From contig NZ_AP022593.1 of NCBI RefSeq assembly GCF_010731815.2, positions 1,488,001-1,552,000 of the forward strand: DNA of 64,000 nt, written 5' to 3'. The notes under the pieces are model-generated. The model was not told the origin of the DNA. It did no database searches and saw only the letters and a list, made by a program, of their open reading frames with translations. Of the stretch, positions 18,906 through 29,260 are shown piece after piece. This DNA comes from Mycolicibacterium arabiense (GTDB taxonomy: Bacteria > Actinomycetota > Actinomycetes > Mycobacteriales > Mycobacteriaceae). Position 1 is the first letter of the stretch; each line of letters begins with the position of its first letter. The position numbers and the translations under genes are program-made.

Positions 18906-20468
18906 GTGACCGACGGACCCGACTTCTCGCTGATCGTGGCCTACGGCACGGACATGGGGAACTCCGAAGACGCCGCCATGACGTTCGCCGAGGGCGCGGC
19001 CGCCGCGGGCATCGCGGCCGAGGCCGTCGAGTTGAACCAGGTCGACTACGCCGACCTTCGGGCGGCCACCCACTTCGTGGTCGTGTGTTCGACGTTCGGC
19101 GACGGGGAGTTCCCCGACAACGCACTGCTGTTCTGGGAGGCGCTCGCGGCCGAGGATGCCGAGCGCCTCGATCAGCTGAGCTTCGCGGTGCTGGCACTCG
19201 GCGACACGTCCTACGACTTGTTCTGCAACGCAGGCAAATTGCTCGACGAACGGTTGGAGGCGCTGGGCGCCACGCGGCTGACCGAGCGGGTGGACGTCGA
19301 CGGCTTCTACGACGAACCGGCCGCCGCGTGGACCACCGACGTCGTCAAGCTCCTGCAGGAGGCGCAGAACGCGCCGGCGCCCACCCCGCTCGCCGACGCG
19401 CCGTCGACCGAGGCCGTCGCAACTGCGAACCGCGAGCGCCACCTACCCGTCGACACCCGGGTCACCGTCAACCGGCTCCTCACCGCCCCGGAATCCGACA
19501 AGGAGGTGCGGCACTACGAGATCGACCTCACCGGCACCGGGATCACCTACCGTGCAGGCGATTCCCTCGCAGTGCATGCCACCAACGATCCGGTCTTGGT
19601 CGACGCGCTGCTCGCCCAACTCGGCGTGGGACCAGACCACGTCGTCCCCGATCACGACCAGCCGCTCGGCGTGCTGCTGACCGAGCACCGAGAGATCCGC
19701 ATCCCGTCGCGGGCTCTGCAGGATGCCGCAGGCGACGCAGCGTACGGCGAGGACGTGCTCGACCTCGTGAAGCGGGCCCACCTCACCGTCGACGAGGTCG
19801 TCGATGCGTTGCGCCCTTTACAGTCTCGCGACTACTCGATCGCATCGAGCCCACTCGCCCACCCCGATTACGTCCACCTGACGGTGGCCACCGTGCGCTA
19901 CGCCGCGGGCGACCGGCGGCACGGCGGTGTGGCGTCGACGTTCCTCGCCGACCGCGGCGACACGCTGCGAGTCCAACTGCGGCCCAACAACAACTTCCGC
20001 CTTCCCGCCGACGACGTACCGATCATCATGGTCGGACCGGGCACCGGCATCGCACCGTTTCGGGCGTTCCTGCAGGAGCGCCAGGCCACCGGAGCGTCGG
20101 GCCGGTCATGGTTGTTCTTCGGCGACCGCCGACGCCGGACCGACTTCCTCTACGGCGACGAGCTGGAGGGCTTCGCGGCCTCGGGCGCGCTCACCCGCCT
20201 CGACCTCGCCTTCTCGCGCGACGGGTCCGGCGACGCCCCGAAGACGTATGTCCAGCACCGGATGCGGGAGCACGCCGCCGAACTGTTCGGATGGCTGCAG
20301 GACGGCGCGCACCTCTACGTCTGCGGCGACGAGAAGCGCATGGCCAAGGACGTGGACGAGACGTTGCGCCGCATCATCCAGACCGAGGGTGACCTGAATG
20401 CAGAATCGGCGCACGCCTACGTCAACGACCTGATCAAGACCCACCGCTACGTGCGCGACGTGTACTAG
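18906..20468 (+). CDS. Diflavin reductase (CysJ/cytochrome P450 reductase-like)
   Basis: A 520-residue electron-transfer flavoprotein. The N-terminal flavodoxin domain (about 1-150) has YGTDMGNSEDAA for FMN binding and CSTFGDGEFPDN. The FAD domain includes RDYSIASS and GVASTFLADR. The NADPH domain has GPGTGIAPFRAFLQER, then SWLFFGDR and YVCGDEKRMAKDV near the end, and the chain closes with the DVY tail typical of CysJ-type reductases. It resembles the flavoprotein subunit of sulfite reductase. No hemoprotein partner lies beside it, so its acceptor is unknown. GAGGAG precedes the GTG start. Its TAG lies in a CTAG shared with the convergent amidohydrolase stop. Confidence 0.85.
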   Translation: MTDGPDFSLIVAYGTDMGNSEDAAMTFAEGAAAAGIAAEAVELNQVDYADLRAATHFVVVCSTFGDGEFPDNALLFWEALAAEDAERLDQLSFAVLALGDTSYDLFCNAGKLLDERLEALGATRLTERVDVDGFYDEPAAAWTTDVVKLLQEAQNAPAPTPLADAPSTEAVATANRERHLPVDTRVTVNRLLTAPESDKEVRHYEIDLTGTGITYRAGDSLAVHATNDPVLVDALLAQLGVGPDHVVPDHDQPLGVLLTEHREIRIPSRALQDAAGDAAYGEDVLDLVKRAHLTVDEVVDALRPLQSRDYSIASSPLAHPDYVHLTVATVRYAAGDRRHGGVASTFLADRGDTLRVQLRPNNNFRLPADDVPIIMVGPGTGIAPFRAFLQERQATGASGRSWLFFGDRRRRTDFLYGDELEGFAASGALTRLDLAFSRDGSGDAPKTYVQHRMREHAAELFGWLQDGAHLYVCGDEKRMAKDVDETLRRIIQTEGDLNAESAHAYVNDLIKTHRYVRDVY

Positions 20469-21547
20469 CGAAAGACCCTGCCGCGCAGCATGACCAGCGC
20501 GGGGTGGTCGAGCACGCCCGGTTGCCGGGGATCGTCGGCGTAGCAGACCAGGTCGGCGGGAGCGCCGTGTTCGAGCGCGGGTCTACCCAGCCAGGCACGC
20601 GCACCCCAGCATGCGGCGCCCAGGGCGTCCGTCGCCGACAGTCCGACAGTGCGCAGCGCGGCGACCTCGTCGGCGATGCGACCGTGGGCGATCATGCCGC
20701 CCGCATCGGTGCCCGCGAAGATCGGCACTCCGGCGTCGTGGGCCGCGCCGACCCGTTGGTGGCACGTCGCGTACAAGTCGCGCATGTGCTTGGCGTACGT
20801 CGGGTACTTGCTTGCCGCGTCGGCGATTCCGGGGAAGTTCTCGATGTTGATCAGCGTGGGGACCAGCGCGGTGCCGTGCTCGAGCATCAGCTCGATCACG
20901 TCGTCGGTGATGCCGGTGCCGTGTTCGATGCAGTCGATGCCCGCGTTGATCAGCCCGGGCAGCGCGTCCTCGCCGAAGACGTGGGCGGTGACGCGCGCGC
21001 CCTCCGCGTGCGCGGCCGCGATCGCATCGACCAGGACGTCGTCGGACCACAGCGGCGCCAGATCGCCTGCGCCACGGTCGATCCAGTCCCCCACCAGCTT
21101 CACCCAGCCGTCGCCGAACCGGGCCTGTTCGGCGACCGCGGCGGGCAGCTGCGACTCGTCCTCGACGTCGATGGGCACACCGGGCAGGTAGCGCTTGGGA
21201 CGGGCGATGTGCCTGCCCGCGCGGATGATGCGCGGCAGGTCGTCTCGGTCGTCGAGGCTGCGGGTGTCCACCGGCGACCCGGCGTCGCGCAACAGGAGCG
21301 CACCGCGGTCGCGTTCGGTCTCGGCCTGCTCGACGGCCTGGTCGAAGTCGACCGCCCCGCCGGGGCCCAGCCCGACGTGGCAGTGCGCGTCGACCAGACC
21401 GGGGATGATCCAGCCGCCATCCCCGTCGGCTCCGAACACCGTCTCCGCGTTGGCGATCGGCTCGGCGCTCAGCACGCCGAGGTCGATCCACCACTGCACG
21501 GGCTCACCGTCGGGCAGTGCCCGGCCGCGGACGTGCAGCGGAGTCAT
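20465..21547 (-). CDS. Amidohydrolase family protein (Rv2915c-like)
   Basis: A 360-residue TIM-barrel amidohydrolase of the imidazolonepropionase/prolidase-like group. PGLVDAHCHVG carries the HxH metal motif, WVKLVGDW a candidate carboxylated lysine, then VTAHVFGE and CIEHGTGI histidines and FAGTDAGG with the catalytic aspartate. Cytoplasmic. It sits three bases downstream of ffh, as in M. tuberculosis, which suggests cotranscription without an obvious functional link. The substrate is unknown. The family hydrolyses amide or amine bonds in small or cyclic substrates and dipeptides. Confidence 0.82.
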   Translation of the reverse strand: MTPLHVRGRALPDGEPVQWWIDLGVLSAEPIANAETVFGADGDGGWIIPGLVDAHCHVGLGPGGAVDFDQAVEQAETERDRGALLLRDAGSPVDTRSLDDRDDLPRIIRAGRHIARPKRYLPGVPIDVEDESQLPAAVAEQARFGDGWVKLVGDWIDRGAGDLAPLWSDDVLVDAIAAAHAEGARVTAHVFGEDALPGLINAGIDCIEHGTGITDDVIELMLEHGTALVPTLINIENFPGIADAASKYPTYAKHMRDLYATCHQRVGAAHDAGVPIFAGTDAGGMIAHGRIADEVAALRTVGLSATDALGAACWGARAWLGRPALEHGAPADLVCYADDPRQPGVLDHPALVMLRGRVFR

Positions 21548-21550
21548 CGC

Positions 21551-23122
<1,572 letters not shown>

Positions 23123-23131
23123 GGGGCCAGC

Positions 23132-23275
23132 CTAGCGGGCCAAGGATATCGACACGGCGCAGCCGCTGGTGAAACGCACGTACGCGCCGGACCGCCGACG
23201 AAACTGCTCCCAGGGCTGTGGTTCCGGATGATCGACGACCCTCAGCGCAGTTTCGATGGATGTGTCACCGATCAA
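23132..23275 (-). CDS. Possible small ORF coupled to glnD
   Basis: A 47-codon frame starting at a TTG whose bases overlap the glnD stop (TTGA), with GAGGCGAG just upstream as a possible ribosome site. The predicted peptide starts [19 protein letters not shown] and ends SISLAR. It fills most of the 150-base gap between glnD and ffh. It has no recognised domain. Third codon positions are less GC-biased than in the neighbouring genes, so it may simply be non-coding spacer. Low confidence. Confidence 0.25.
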   Translation of the reverse strand: MIGDTSIETALRVVDHPEPQPWEQFRRRSGAYVRFTSGCAVSISLAR

Positions 23276-25785
23276 CTCGCCTCGGACACCGGCTTCGCCC
23301 GCGGCGGCGTGGGAAGCACCGCGTACATCTGCTCCTCCAGCGCCCGGCGAGCGTCCTCGGCGTCCGCGCGATCCCGACGGTAGGCCTCGGGCACGACGAG
23401 CCCGAACACGTCGATCACCGACGATCCCAGCGTCGTCACCCGCGCCCAGGCGATGTCGAGCCCGTCGCGCTCGATGACGGCGGTCAGGCGGGCGAGCAGC
23501 CCGGCCCGGTCGGTGCTGCGGATCTGCACGATGAGTTTGTCGGCGGACTCCCCCTGGGCGCCGTCGACCCACAGGATCCGCGGCGGCGCGACGGCAGGAT
23601 TGCCGGGCACGGCCGCCGGGATCTCGCCGGCACGCCCGGTGGTGGCGGCGAGCAGCCCCTGGGCATCGGCGTCGCGCCGCTCGAGGGTGCTGATCGCGTC
23701 GAGGTCGCCCGCGAGCGCGAGGATGAACTGCTGCCGGAGCAACTCGGCCGCGGGCGGCGACCCGAAGTGCGGTGACACCACGAAGGTGTTGATCGCGACG
23801 CCCTCGTGGCTGTTGACCGACGCCGAGTGCACGCGCAGCGAGTTGAGCGCCAGGATGCCCGCCGCCTTCGACAGCAGACCGTGCTGGTCGGGGGCGATCA
23901 TCGTGACGCTGAAGACGTGCGCGTCGGTGGCGACCATGTCGACGTGCACGCCGCCGTCGGCCGCCAGGGCGAGGTGCCGCGGTTCGACCGGATCGGGCTG
24001 CGGTAGCGGCTCCCCCGTCATGACGAGGCGGCACCGACGCACCAGGTCGCCGATCAGCGACGCCTTCCAATCACCCCACACCCCGGGTCCGGTGGCCAGC
24101 GAATCGGCTTCGGCGAGAACGTGAAGCAGCTCGAGCAGCACCGTATCCCCGCCGAGCTTGTCGACGACCGCGGAGATGGTCTTCGGGTCCTGCAGGTCGC
24201 GCCGCGTCGCGGTCTCGGGCAGCAGGAGGTGGAAGCGGACCATTTTCGACAGCAGCTCCACGTCGTCGCTCCACAGGCCGAGCCGCGTGCCAATCTGGAC
24301 GGCCAGGTCGGCGCCGATGACGCTGTGGTCGCCGCCGCGACCCTTGCCGATGTCGTGGCACAGCGCGCCGAGCACCAGCAGGTCCGGACGCGACACCCGC
24401 GTAGTGAATGCGCTTGCCCGCGAGACCGTTTCGACCAGATGCCGGTCCACCGTCCAGATGTGGACGACGTCGCGGGGCGGGAGGTCGCGCACCGCACCCC
24501 ATTCCGGGAACAGCCTGCCCCACAGCCCCGTCCGGTCGAGGGCCTCGATCGTGGCCACCGCCGACGGACCGGCCGCCAGCATCACCAGGAGGTCCTTGAG
24601 GGCCTGGGGTGGCCACGGCGTACGCAGTTCGGGTGCGGCCTCCGACAGTCGGCTCAGCGTGGAGGCGGCCATCGGCAAGCCCGTCAGCGCCGAGGCCGCG
24701 GCCACGCGGAGGATCAGGCCGGGGTCGCGTTCCGGGCGTGCGCCCTTGGCGAGGATGACCTCGCCGTTGAACTCGATGACGCCTTCGTCGAGCGGCCTGC
24801 GGATGGGCCTGCGCAGTGCGGCGAACCCGCGGCGCGGCAGCGCGTTGGCCGCCGTCCGCAGCCCTGCGTCGACGTAGTAGCTGATGGTGCGCGCGGCGTC
24901 GGAGAGCGTGCGGGCCAGATCGAACCGGTCGCCGATGCGCAGCGCCGCGCCGATCTCGTCGGCGTATTGCGCCAGCAGCATCTCCCGTCCGCGGCCCGAG
25001 ATGCGGTGCAGCTCGGTGCGGACGTTGAGCAGCGCGAGGTGCGCATCGCCGAGCGTGCCCGTCGGCGACGCGAGCAGCGTGCTCGGGTAGACGTCGGCGA
25101 GTTGCGCGATGGCAAGGGCGTTGAGCAGTTGGACGTCGCGCAGTCCCCCGCGGCCGTTCTTCAGGTCCGGCTCGGCGCGGTGCGCGATCTGGCCGCTGCG
25201 GTTCCAGCGCGCCTCGGCGTGTGCGACGAGTTCCTCGAAGCGCGGGGCTATCCCCGTGCGCCACTGCCTGCGGGCGCCGCCGACGAGCAGCGCGGACAGA
25301 TCGGCGTCACCGGCGATGTGCCTGGCGTCGAGCATCGCGAGGCCGGCGGAGATGTCCTCGCCGGCAACCTGCAGCGCCTCGGGCACGGTCCGCACGCTGT
25401 GGTCGATGTGAATGTTGGCGTCCCACAGGGGATACCAGAGCAGTTCGGCGACCTGGGTGACGACGTCGCGCGGCATGTTGTCGTGCACCAGGGTCAAGTC
25501 CAGGTCGGAGTAGGGCAGGAACTCGCCGCGGCCGAGTCCGCCGGTAGCCACGATGGCGAACCCACTGGTGGGCGTGATTCCGATCTCGGCGGCCTTGGTG
25601 GTGAGCCAGAACTCGTGCAGGTCGAGCAGCGCGTTGCGTAGCGCACCCGAATCCAGTTGCCGGGCACCGCCGCTCAGGAGCTGTGCGGCGGCCTTGGCCA
25701 GATCGGTGGCCGGACGCGAAGATCCCGCCGGCGGAGCCTCCCATCGAGAGGCTCCGGCGGCGGGATCTGGTGTCTGCTTCGTCAT
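23272..25785 (-). CDS. glnD: [Protein-PII] uridylyl/adenylyltransferase GlnD
   Basis: An 837-residue nitrogen-sensing enzyme. The N-terminal nucleotidyltransferase core is [18 protein letters not shown] (about residues 80-97), with the DLD catalytic pair. The HD hydrolase domain has [13 protein letters not shown]. Two ACT domains close the protein, the first around the [13 protein letters not shown] stretch and the second around [12 protein letters not shown]. It modifies PII (GlnB) on the T-loop tyrosine according to glutamine level. In mycobacteria and other actinobacteria the modification is reported to be adenylylation. It is the third gene of amt-glnB-glnD, 77 bases after glnB. Confidence 0.95.
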   Translation of the reverse strand: MTKQTPDPAAGASRWEAPPAGSSRPATDLAKAAAQLLSGGARQLDSGALRNALLDLHEFWLTTKAAEIGITPTSGFAIVATGGLGRGEFLPYSDLDLTLVHDNMPRDVVTQVAELLWYPLWDANIHIDHSVRTVPEALQVAGEDISAGLAMLDARHIAGDADLSALLVGGARRQWRTGIAPRFEELVAHAEARWNRSGQIAHRAEPDLKNGRGGLRDVQLLNALAIAQLADVYPSTLLASPTGTLGDAHLALLNVRTELHRISGRGREMLLAQYADEIGAALRIGDRFDLARTLSDAARTISYYVDAGLRTAANALPRRGFAALRRPIRRPLDEGVIEFNGEVILAKGARPERDPGLILRVAAASALTGLPMAASTLSRLSEAAPELRTPWPPQALKDLLVMLAAGPSAVATIEALDRTGLWGRLFPEWGAVRDLPPRDVVHIWTVDRHLVETVSRASAFTTRVSRPDLLVLGALCHDIGKGRGGDHSVIGADLAVQIGTRLGLWSDDVELLSKMVRFHLLLPETATRRDLQDPKTISAVVDKLGGDTVLLELLHVLAEADSLATGPGVWGDWKASLIGDLVRRCRLVMTGEPLPQPDPVEPRHLALAADGGVHVDMVATDAHVFSVTMIAPDQHGLLSKAAGILALNSLRVHSASVNSHEGVAINTFVVSPHFGSPPAAELLRQQFILALAGDLDAISTLERRDADAQGLLAATTGRAGEIPAAVPGNPAVAPPRILWVDGAQGESADKLIVQIRSTDRAGLLARLTAVIERDGLDIAWARVTTLGSSVIDVFGLVVPEAYRRDRADAEDARRALEEQMYAVLPTPPRAKPVSEAS

Positions 25786-25862
25786 CTCGGTCCTTCCCCG
25801 GACGTGCTGTCGTGTGTCGATGAGTGCGCGTCCGGGAGACGACGCGTCAGATCACGGTCGCA

Positions 25863-26201
<339 letters not shown>

Positions 26202-26252
26202 TTAGTCGATCCCTTCCGGGTCACTTTGGGGGTCATCGTGAATACTTCCCGA

Positions 26253-27620
26253 TCAAGCGAGTTCATACGCAGTTTCCGCATGCTCGGTCTCGTCGATGCC
26301 GGTGTCCTCGTCCTCGCGGGTGACCCGCCAGCCCAGCGGCTTGACGATGAAGGCGATGATCACGGTCATGATGCCAGTGAAGATCACGGCCACCAGTGCG
26401 ATCACGATCTGCACGACCAGCTGCTTGTAGTCGCCACCGTAGAACAGGCCGGCAGGCTCCTCGGTCGAGTAGGCCAGGAAGCCGATGCCGACGGTGCCCC
26501 ACAGGCCTGCGACCAGGTGGACGCCGACCACGTCGAGCGAATCGTCGTAGCCGAACTTGTATTTCAGTCCGATGGCCAATGCCGACAGCACACCGGCGAC
26601 CGCACCGAGGATCAGCGAGCCGACCGGGGTGAGCGCGCCGCACGCCGGGGTGATGGCCACCAGGCCCGCGACGACACCCGAAGCGGCGCCCACGCTGGTC
26701 GCGTGTCCGTCGCGGATGCGTTCGACCACGAGCCAGGACAGCATCGCGGCGGCGGTGGCAGCGGTCGTGTTGATCCACACCTGGCCGGCGATCATGTCTG
26801 CGGCGCCCTCGGATCCGACGTTGAAGCCGAACCAGCCGAACCACAGGATGGCCGCACCGAGCATCACGAACGGGATGTTGTGCGGACGGAACGCGGTCTT
26901 GCCGAATCCGGCGCGCTTGCCCAGCAGCACGGCGAGGACGAGAGCGGCCATGCCTGCGTTGATGTGCACGACGGTGCCACCGGCGAAGTCGATGGGTGCC
27001 ACGTTGGCAGCACCCTCCTCGTCGACGCCGAACAACTTCGCCGCGATGCCGCCTTCGGACGCCGACAGCAGGCCGCCGCCCCAAACCATGTGCGACAGCG
27101 GGAAGTACACCAGGGTGACCCAGATGCCGCCGAACAGCATCCACGTACCGAACTTCATGCGCTCGGCGACGGCGCCGCTGATGAGCGCGACGGTGATGAC
27201 CGCGAAGGTCAACTGGAACGCCGCCCACACGATGGCGGGGACGGTGCCGAAGCCGCCGAGCACGAAGCCCGTTGCGCCGTCGGCGAGTTCCTTGGTCTCG
27301 AGCAGCTGGCTCAGGCCGAACAGCGCGAAGGGGTCGGCGATGATGCCGCCGATGTCGTTGGCGCCGGTGTGCCCGTTGGAGAAGGACATCGAGTAGCCCC
27401 ACAGCACGTAGATGACGCTGACCAGGCCGAGTGAGCCGAACGACATCATCATCATGTTCAGGACGGACTTCTGGCGCGACAGGCCGCCGTAGAAGAACGC
27501 CAGGCCCGGTGTCATGAACAACACCAGTGCGGCCGAGGTGAGTACCCAGGCGGTGTCGCCGGAACTCAGCCCGTCTGGGCCGAACGGCAAGAACGCATCG
27601 TCGGGTAAGGCTAAGACCAC
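26253..27620 (-). CDS. amt: Ammonium transporter
   Basis: A 455-residue Amt/MEP/Rh channel with about 11 membrane helices. DTAWVLTSAALVLFMTPGLAFFYGGL is the first helix pair. The signature DFAGGTVVHINAG is present, as are the pore histidines in LSHMVWGGG and later GVHLVAGLWGTVGIG. AAGGAGG lies eight bases or so before the GTG start. GlnR-like boxes lie about 70-140 bases upstream. Cotranscribed with glnB and glnD, so it is expected to be induced in nitrogen limitation. Confidence 0.95.
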   Translation of the reverse strand: MVLALPDDAFLPFGPDGLSSGDTAWVLTSAALVLFMTPGLAFFYGGLSRQKSVLNMMMMSFGSLGLVSVIYVLWGYSMSFSNGHTGANDIGGIIADPFALFGLSQLLETKELADGATGFVLGGFGTVPAIVWAAFQLTFAVITVALISGAVAERMKFGTWMLFGGIWVTLVYFPLSHMVWGGGLLSASEGGIAAKLFGVDEEGAANVAPIDFAGGTVVHINAGMAALVLAVLLGKRAGFGKTAFRPHNIPFVMLGAAILWFGWFGFNVGSEGAADMIAGQVWINTTAATAAAMLSWLVVERIRDGHATSVGAASGVVAGLVAITPACGALTPVGSLILGAVAGVLSALAIGLKYKFGYDDSLDVVGVHLVAGLWGTVGIGFLAYSTEEPAGLFYGGDYKQLVVQIVIALVAVIFTGIMTVIIAFIVKPLGWRVTREDEDTGIDETEHAETAYELA

Positions 27621-27687
27621 TTTGTGTGAACCTCCTTGGGAAGTGCGCCGAGGTGAATCGGCCTCCCGATGAGAGTCGTGGTCACTG

Positions 27688-27725
27688 GTTTCATCCGTGG
27701 TTCACAGGCGTTTCGCACGCGTGAA
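27688..27725 (-). promoter_or_regulatory. GlnR-type binding box upstream of amt
   Basis: On the minus strand four five-base half-sites occur at exact 11-base intervals: TTCAC, GAAAC, GAACC, GAAAC, each separated by six bases. This matches the actinobacterial GlnR pattern gTnAC-n6-GaAAC repeated twice, with one deviation in the third half-site. Its position, 68 bases upstream of the amt start, fits activation of amt-glnB-glnD by GlnR in low nitrogen, as known for M. smegmatis. Confidence 0.7.
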
Positions 27726-27741
27726 CGGATCGGCCCTCGGT

Positions 27742-27757
27742 GTTACACCTGTGTTTC
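27742..27757 (-). promoter_or_regulatory. Second, partial GlnR-like box
   Basis: GAAAC-ACAGGT-GTAAC on the minus strand, two half-sites with six-base spacing, 16 bases beyond the first box and one base out of phase with it. It could be an auxiliary GlnR site. Weaker than the four-part box. Confidence 0.4.
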
Positions 27758-27799
27758 CCGCTGGGATTTGCCGACGGCCGAGCGGATTCGACGTACGCG

Positions 27800-29203
27800 T
27801 TAGCCGAGCAGGGCGTCGACGAACGCACCCGGTTCGAACGGCGCCAGATCATCGGGCCCCTCGCCCAGTCCGACGAGTTTCACGGGCACCCCGAGTTCCT
27901 GCTGGACCCGGAACACGATGCCGCCCTTGGCGGTGCCGTCGAGCTTGGTCAGCACCACACCCGTGATCTCGACGACCTCGGCGAAGACACGCGCCTGCGG
28001 CAGCCCGTTCTGGCCGATCGTCGCGTCGAGCACCAGCAGCACCTCGTCGACGGCGGCGCGCTTGGTCACGACCCGCTTGACCTTGCCCAGTTCGTCCATC
28101 AGCCCGGTCTTGGTGTGCAGGCGGCCTGCCGTGTCGATGACGACGACGTCGGCGCCCGTCGCAATGCCCTTGTCGACGGCGTCGAAGGCGACCGATGCGG
28201 GGTCGGCACCCTCGGGGCCGCGGACCACCTCGGCGCCGACGCGGGAGGCCCAGCTCTGCAGCTGGTCGGCGGCCGCGGCGCGGAAGGTGTCCGCCGCGCC
28301 GAGCACCACGCGCCGCCCGTCGGAGACCAGCACGCGGGCGAGTTTGCCGACGGTGGTGGTCTTGCCGGTGCCGTTGACGCCGACGACCAGCAGTACCGAC
28401 GGCTTGTCGTCGTGCGGCAGCGCACGGATCGAGCGGTCCATGTCCGGGTACAGCTCACCGACGAGCACCTCGCGCAGCACGGCCCTGGCGTCTGCCTCGG
28501 TGCGGACGTTGCTGCTGGCCATCTTGACGCGCAGTGCGGCGACGACGCGTTCGGTGACGACGGGACCGAGGTCGGCGATCAGCAGGACGTCTTCGATATC
28601 CTCCCACGACTGTTCGTCGAGGTCACCGCCGCCGAGCAGGCCCAGCATGCTGCGGCCCAGTGCGCCTTGGGACTTCGCGAGCCTGCCGCGCAGGCGTTCG
28701 AGCCTGCCCTCGGCCGGGGAGATCGTGTCGATCTCGGGCGCGGCCGGGGCGAGCGGCTCGTCGACGACGGGCTCGGGCTCGACCACCGGCTCGGGTGCGA
28801 CGGGCGTGGCCTCGGGTTCCGGCCTGGCTGCCGGCGGCTCCGGCTCGACCTCGACGGGGTCGGGCAGCCGTACGTCGGCGATGGGCCGCTTCGGGGCGTC
28901 GCGCGGGATCGTGGCGTCGTCGCCCACCGCGGGCAGTCCGCTGGTGTCCAGCCGCCCGGGCTGCTGCTTGGGAGAGACGGGGGGTCGTTCGACGGTCGAC
29001 GGTGGCGCGGCCTGGCTGAACGTGATGCCCGATGACGCCGTGTACCCGCCGGACTTGTCGAGCTGGGTGGTCGTGGCGTCGGGCGACGACAGACTGATCC
29101 GCCGGCGCCGGTATCGCACCAGCCCGACGACCAGCGCGATGATGAGCAGGATCGCGACGACCGCGATCGCGATCCAGACGCCTAGAGGCAGTATCTCGGT
29201 CAC
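27800..29203 (-). CDS. ftsY: Signal recognition particle receptor FtsY
   Basis: A 467-residue SRP receptor GTPase. An N-terminal membrane helix (about residues 5-27, rich in Val/Ile/Leu) is followed by RYRRRR and a long acidic, proline-rich linker to about residue 160. The NG domain has GVNGTGKTTTVGKLA, DTAGRLHTKTGLMDE and TKLDGTAKGG. The first helix at the extreme N-terminus is typical of actinobacterial FtsY and anchors it at the membrane. The start is GTG. It lies 57 bases downstream of smc in the conserved smc-ftsY order. Confidence 0.95.
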   Translation of the reverse strand: MTEILPLGVWIAIAVVAILLIIALVVGLVRYRRRRISLSSPDATTTQLDKSGGYTASSGITFSQAAPPSTVERPPVSPKQQPGRLDTSGLPAVGDDATIPRDAPKRPIADVRLPDPVEVEPEPPAARPEPEATPVAPEPVVEPEPVVDEPLAPAAPEIDTISPAEGRLERLRGRLAKSQGALGRSMLGLLGGGDLDEQSWEDIEDVLLIADLGPVVTERVVAALRVKMASSNVRTEADARAVLREVLVGELYPDMDRSIRALPHDDKPSVLLVVGVNGTGKTTTVGKLARVLVSDGRRVVLGAADTFRAAAADQLQSWASRVGAEVVRGPEGADPASVAFDAVDKGIATGADVVVIDTAGRLHTKTGLMDELGKVKRVVTKRAAVDEVLLVLDATIGQNGLPQARVFAEVVEITGVVLTKLDGTAKGGIVFRVQQELGVPVKLVGLGEGPDDLAPFEPGAFVDALLG

Positions 29204-29260
29204 CGGGTCATTGTCTCAGGGGGCGTCGACGGCCCCGACGACCGGTGACCCGCCACCTGG

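Noticed and set aside
24121..25641. 506-codon plus-strand frame antisense to glnD
   Set aside because: GlnD nucleotidyltransferase, HD and ACT motifs lie on the other strand; the shadow is Gln/Arg-rich.
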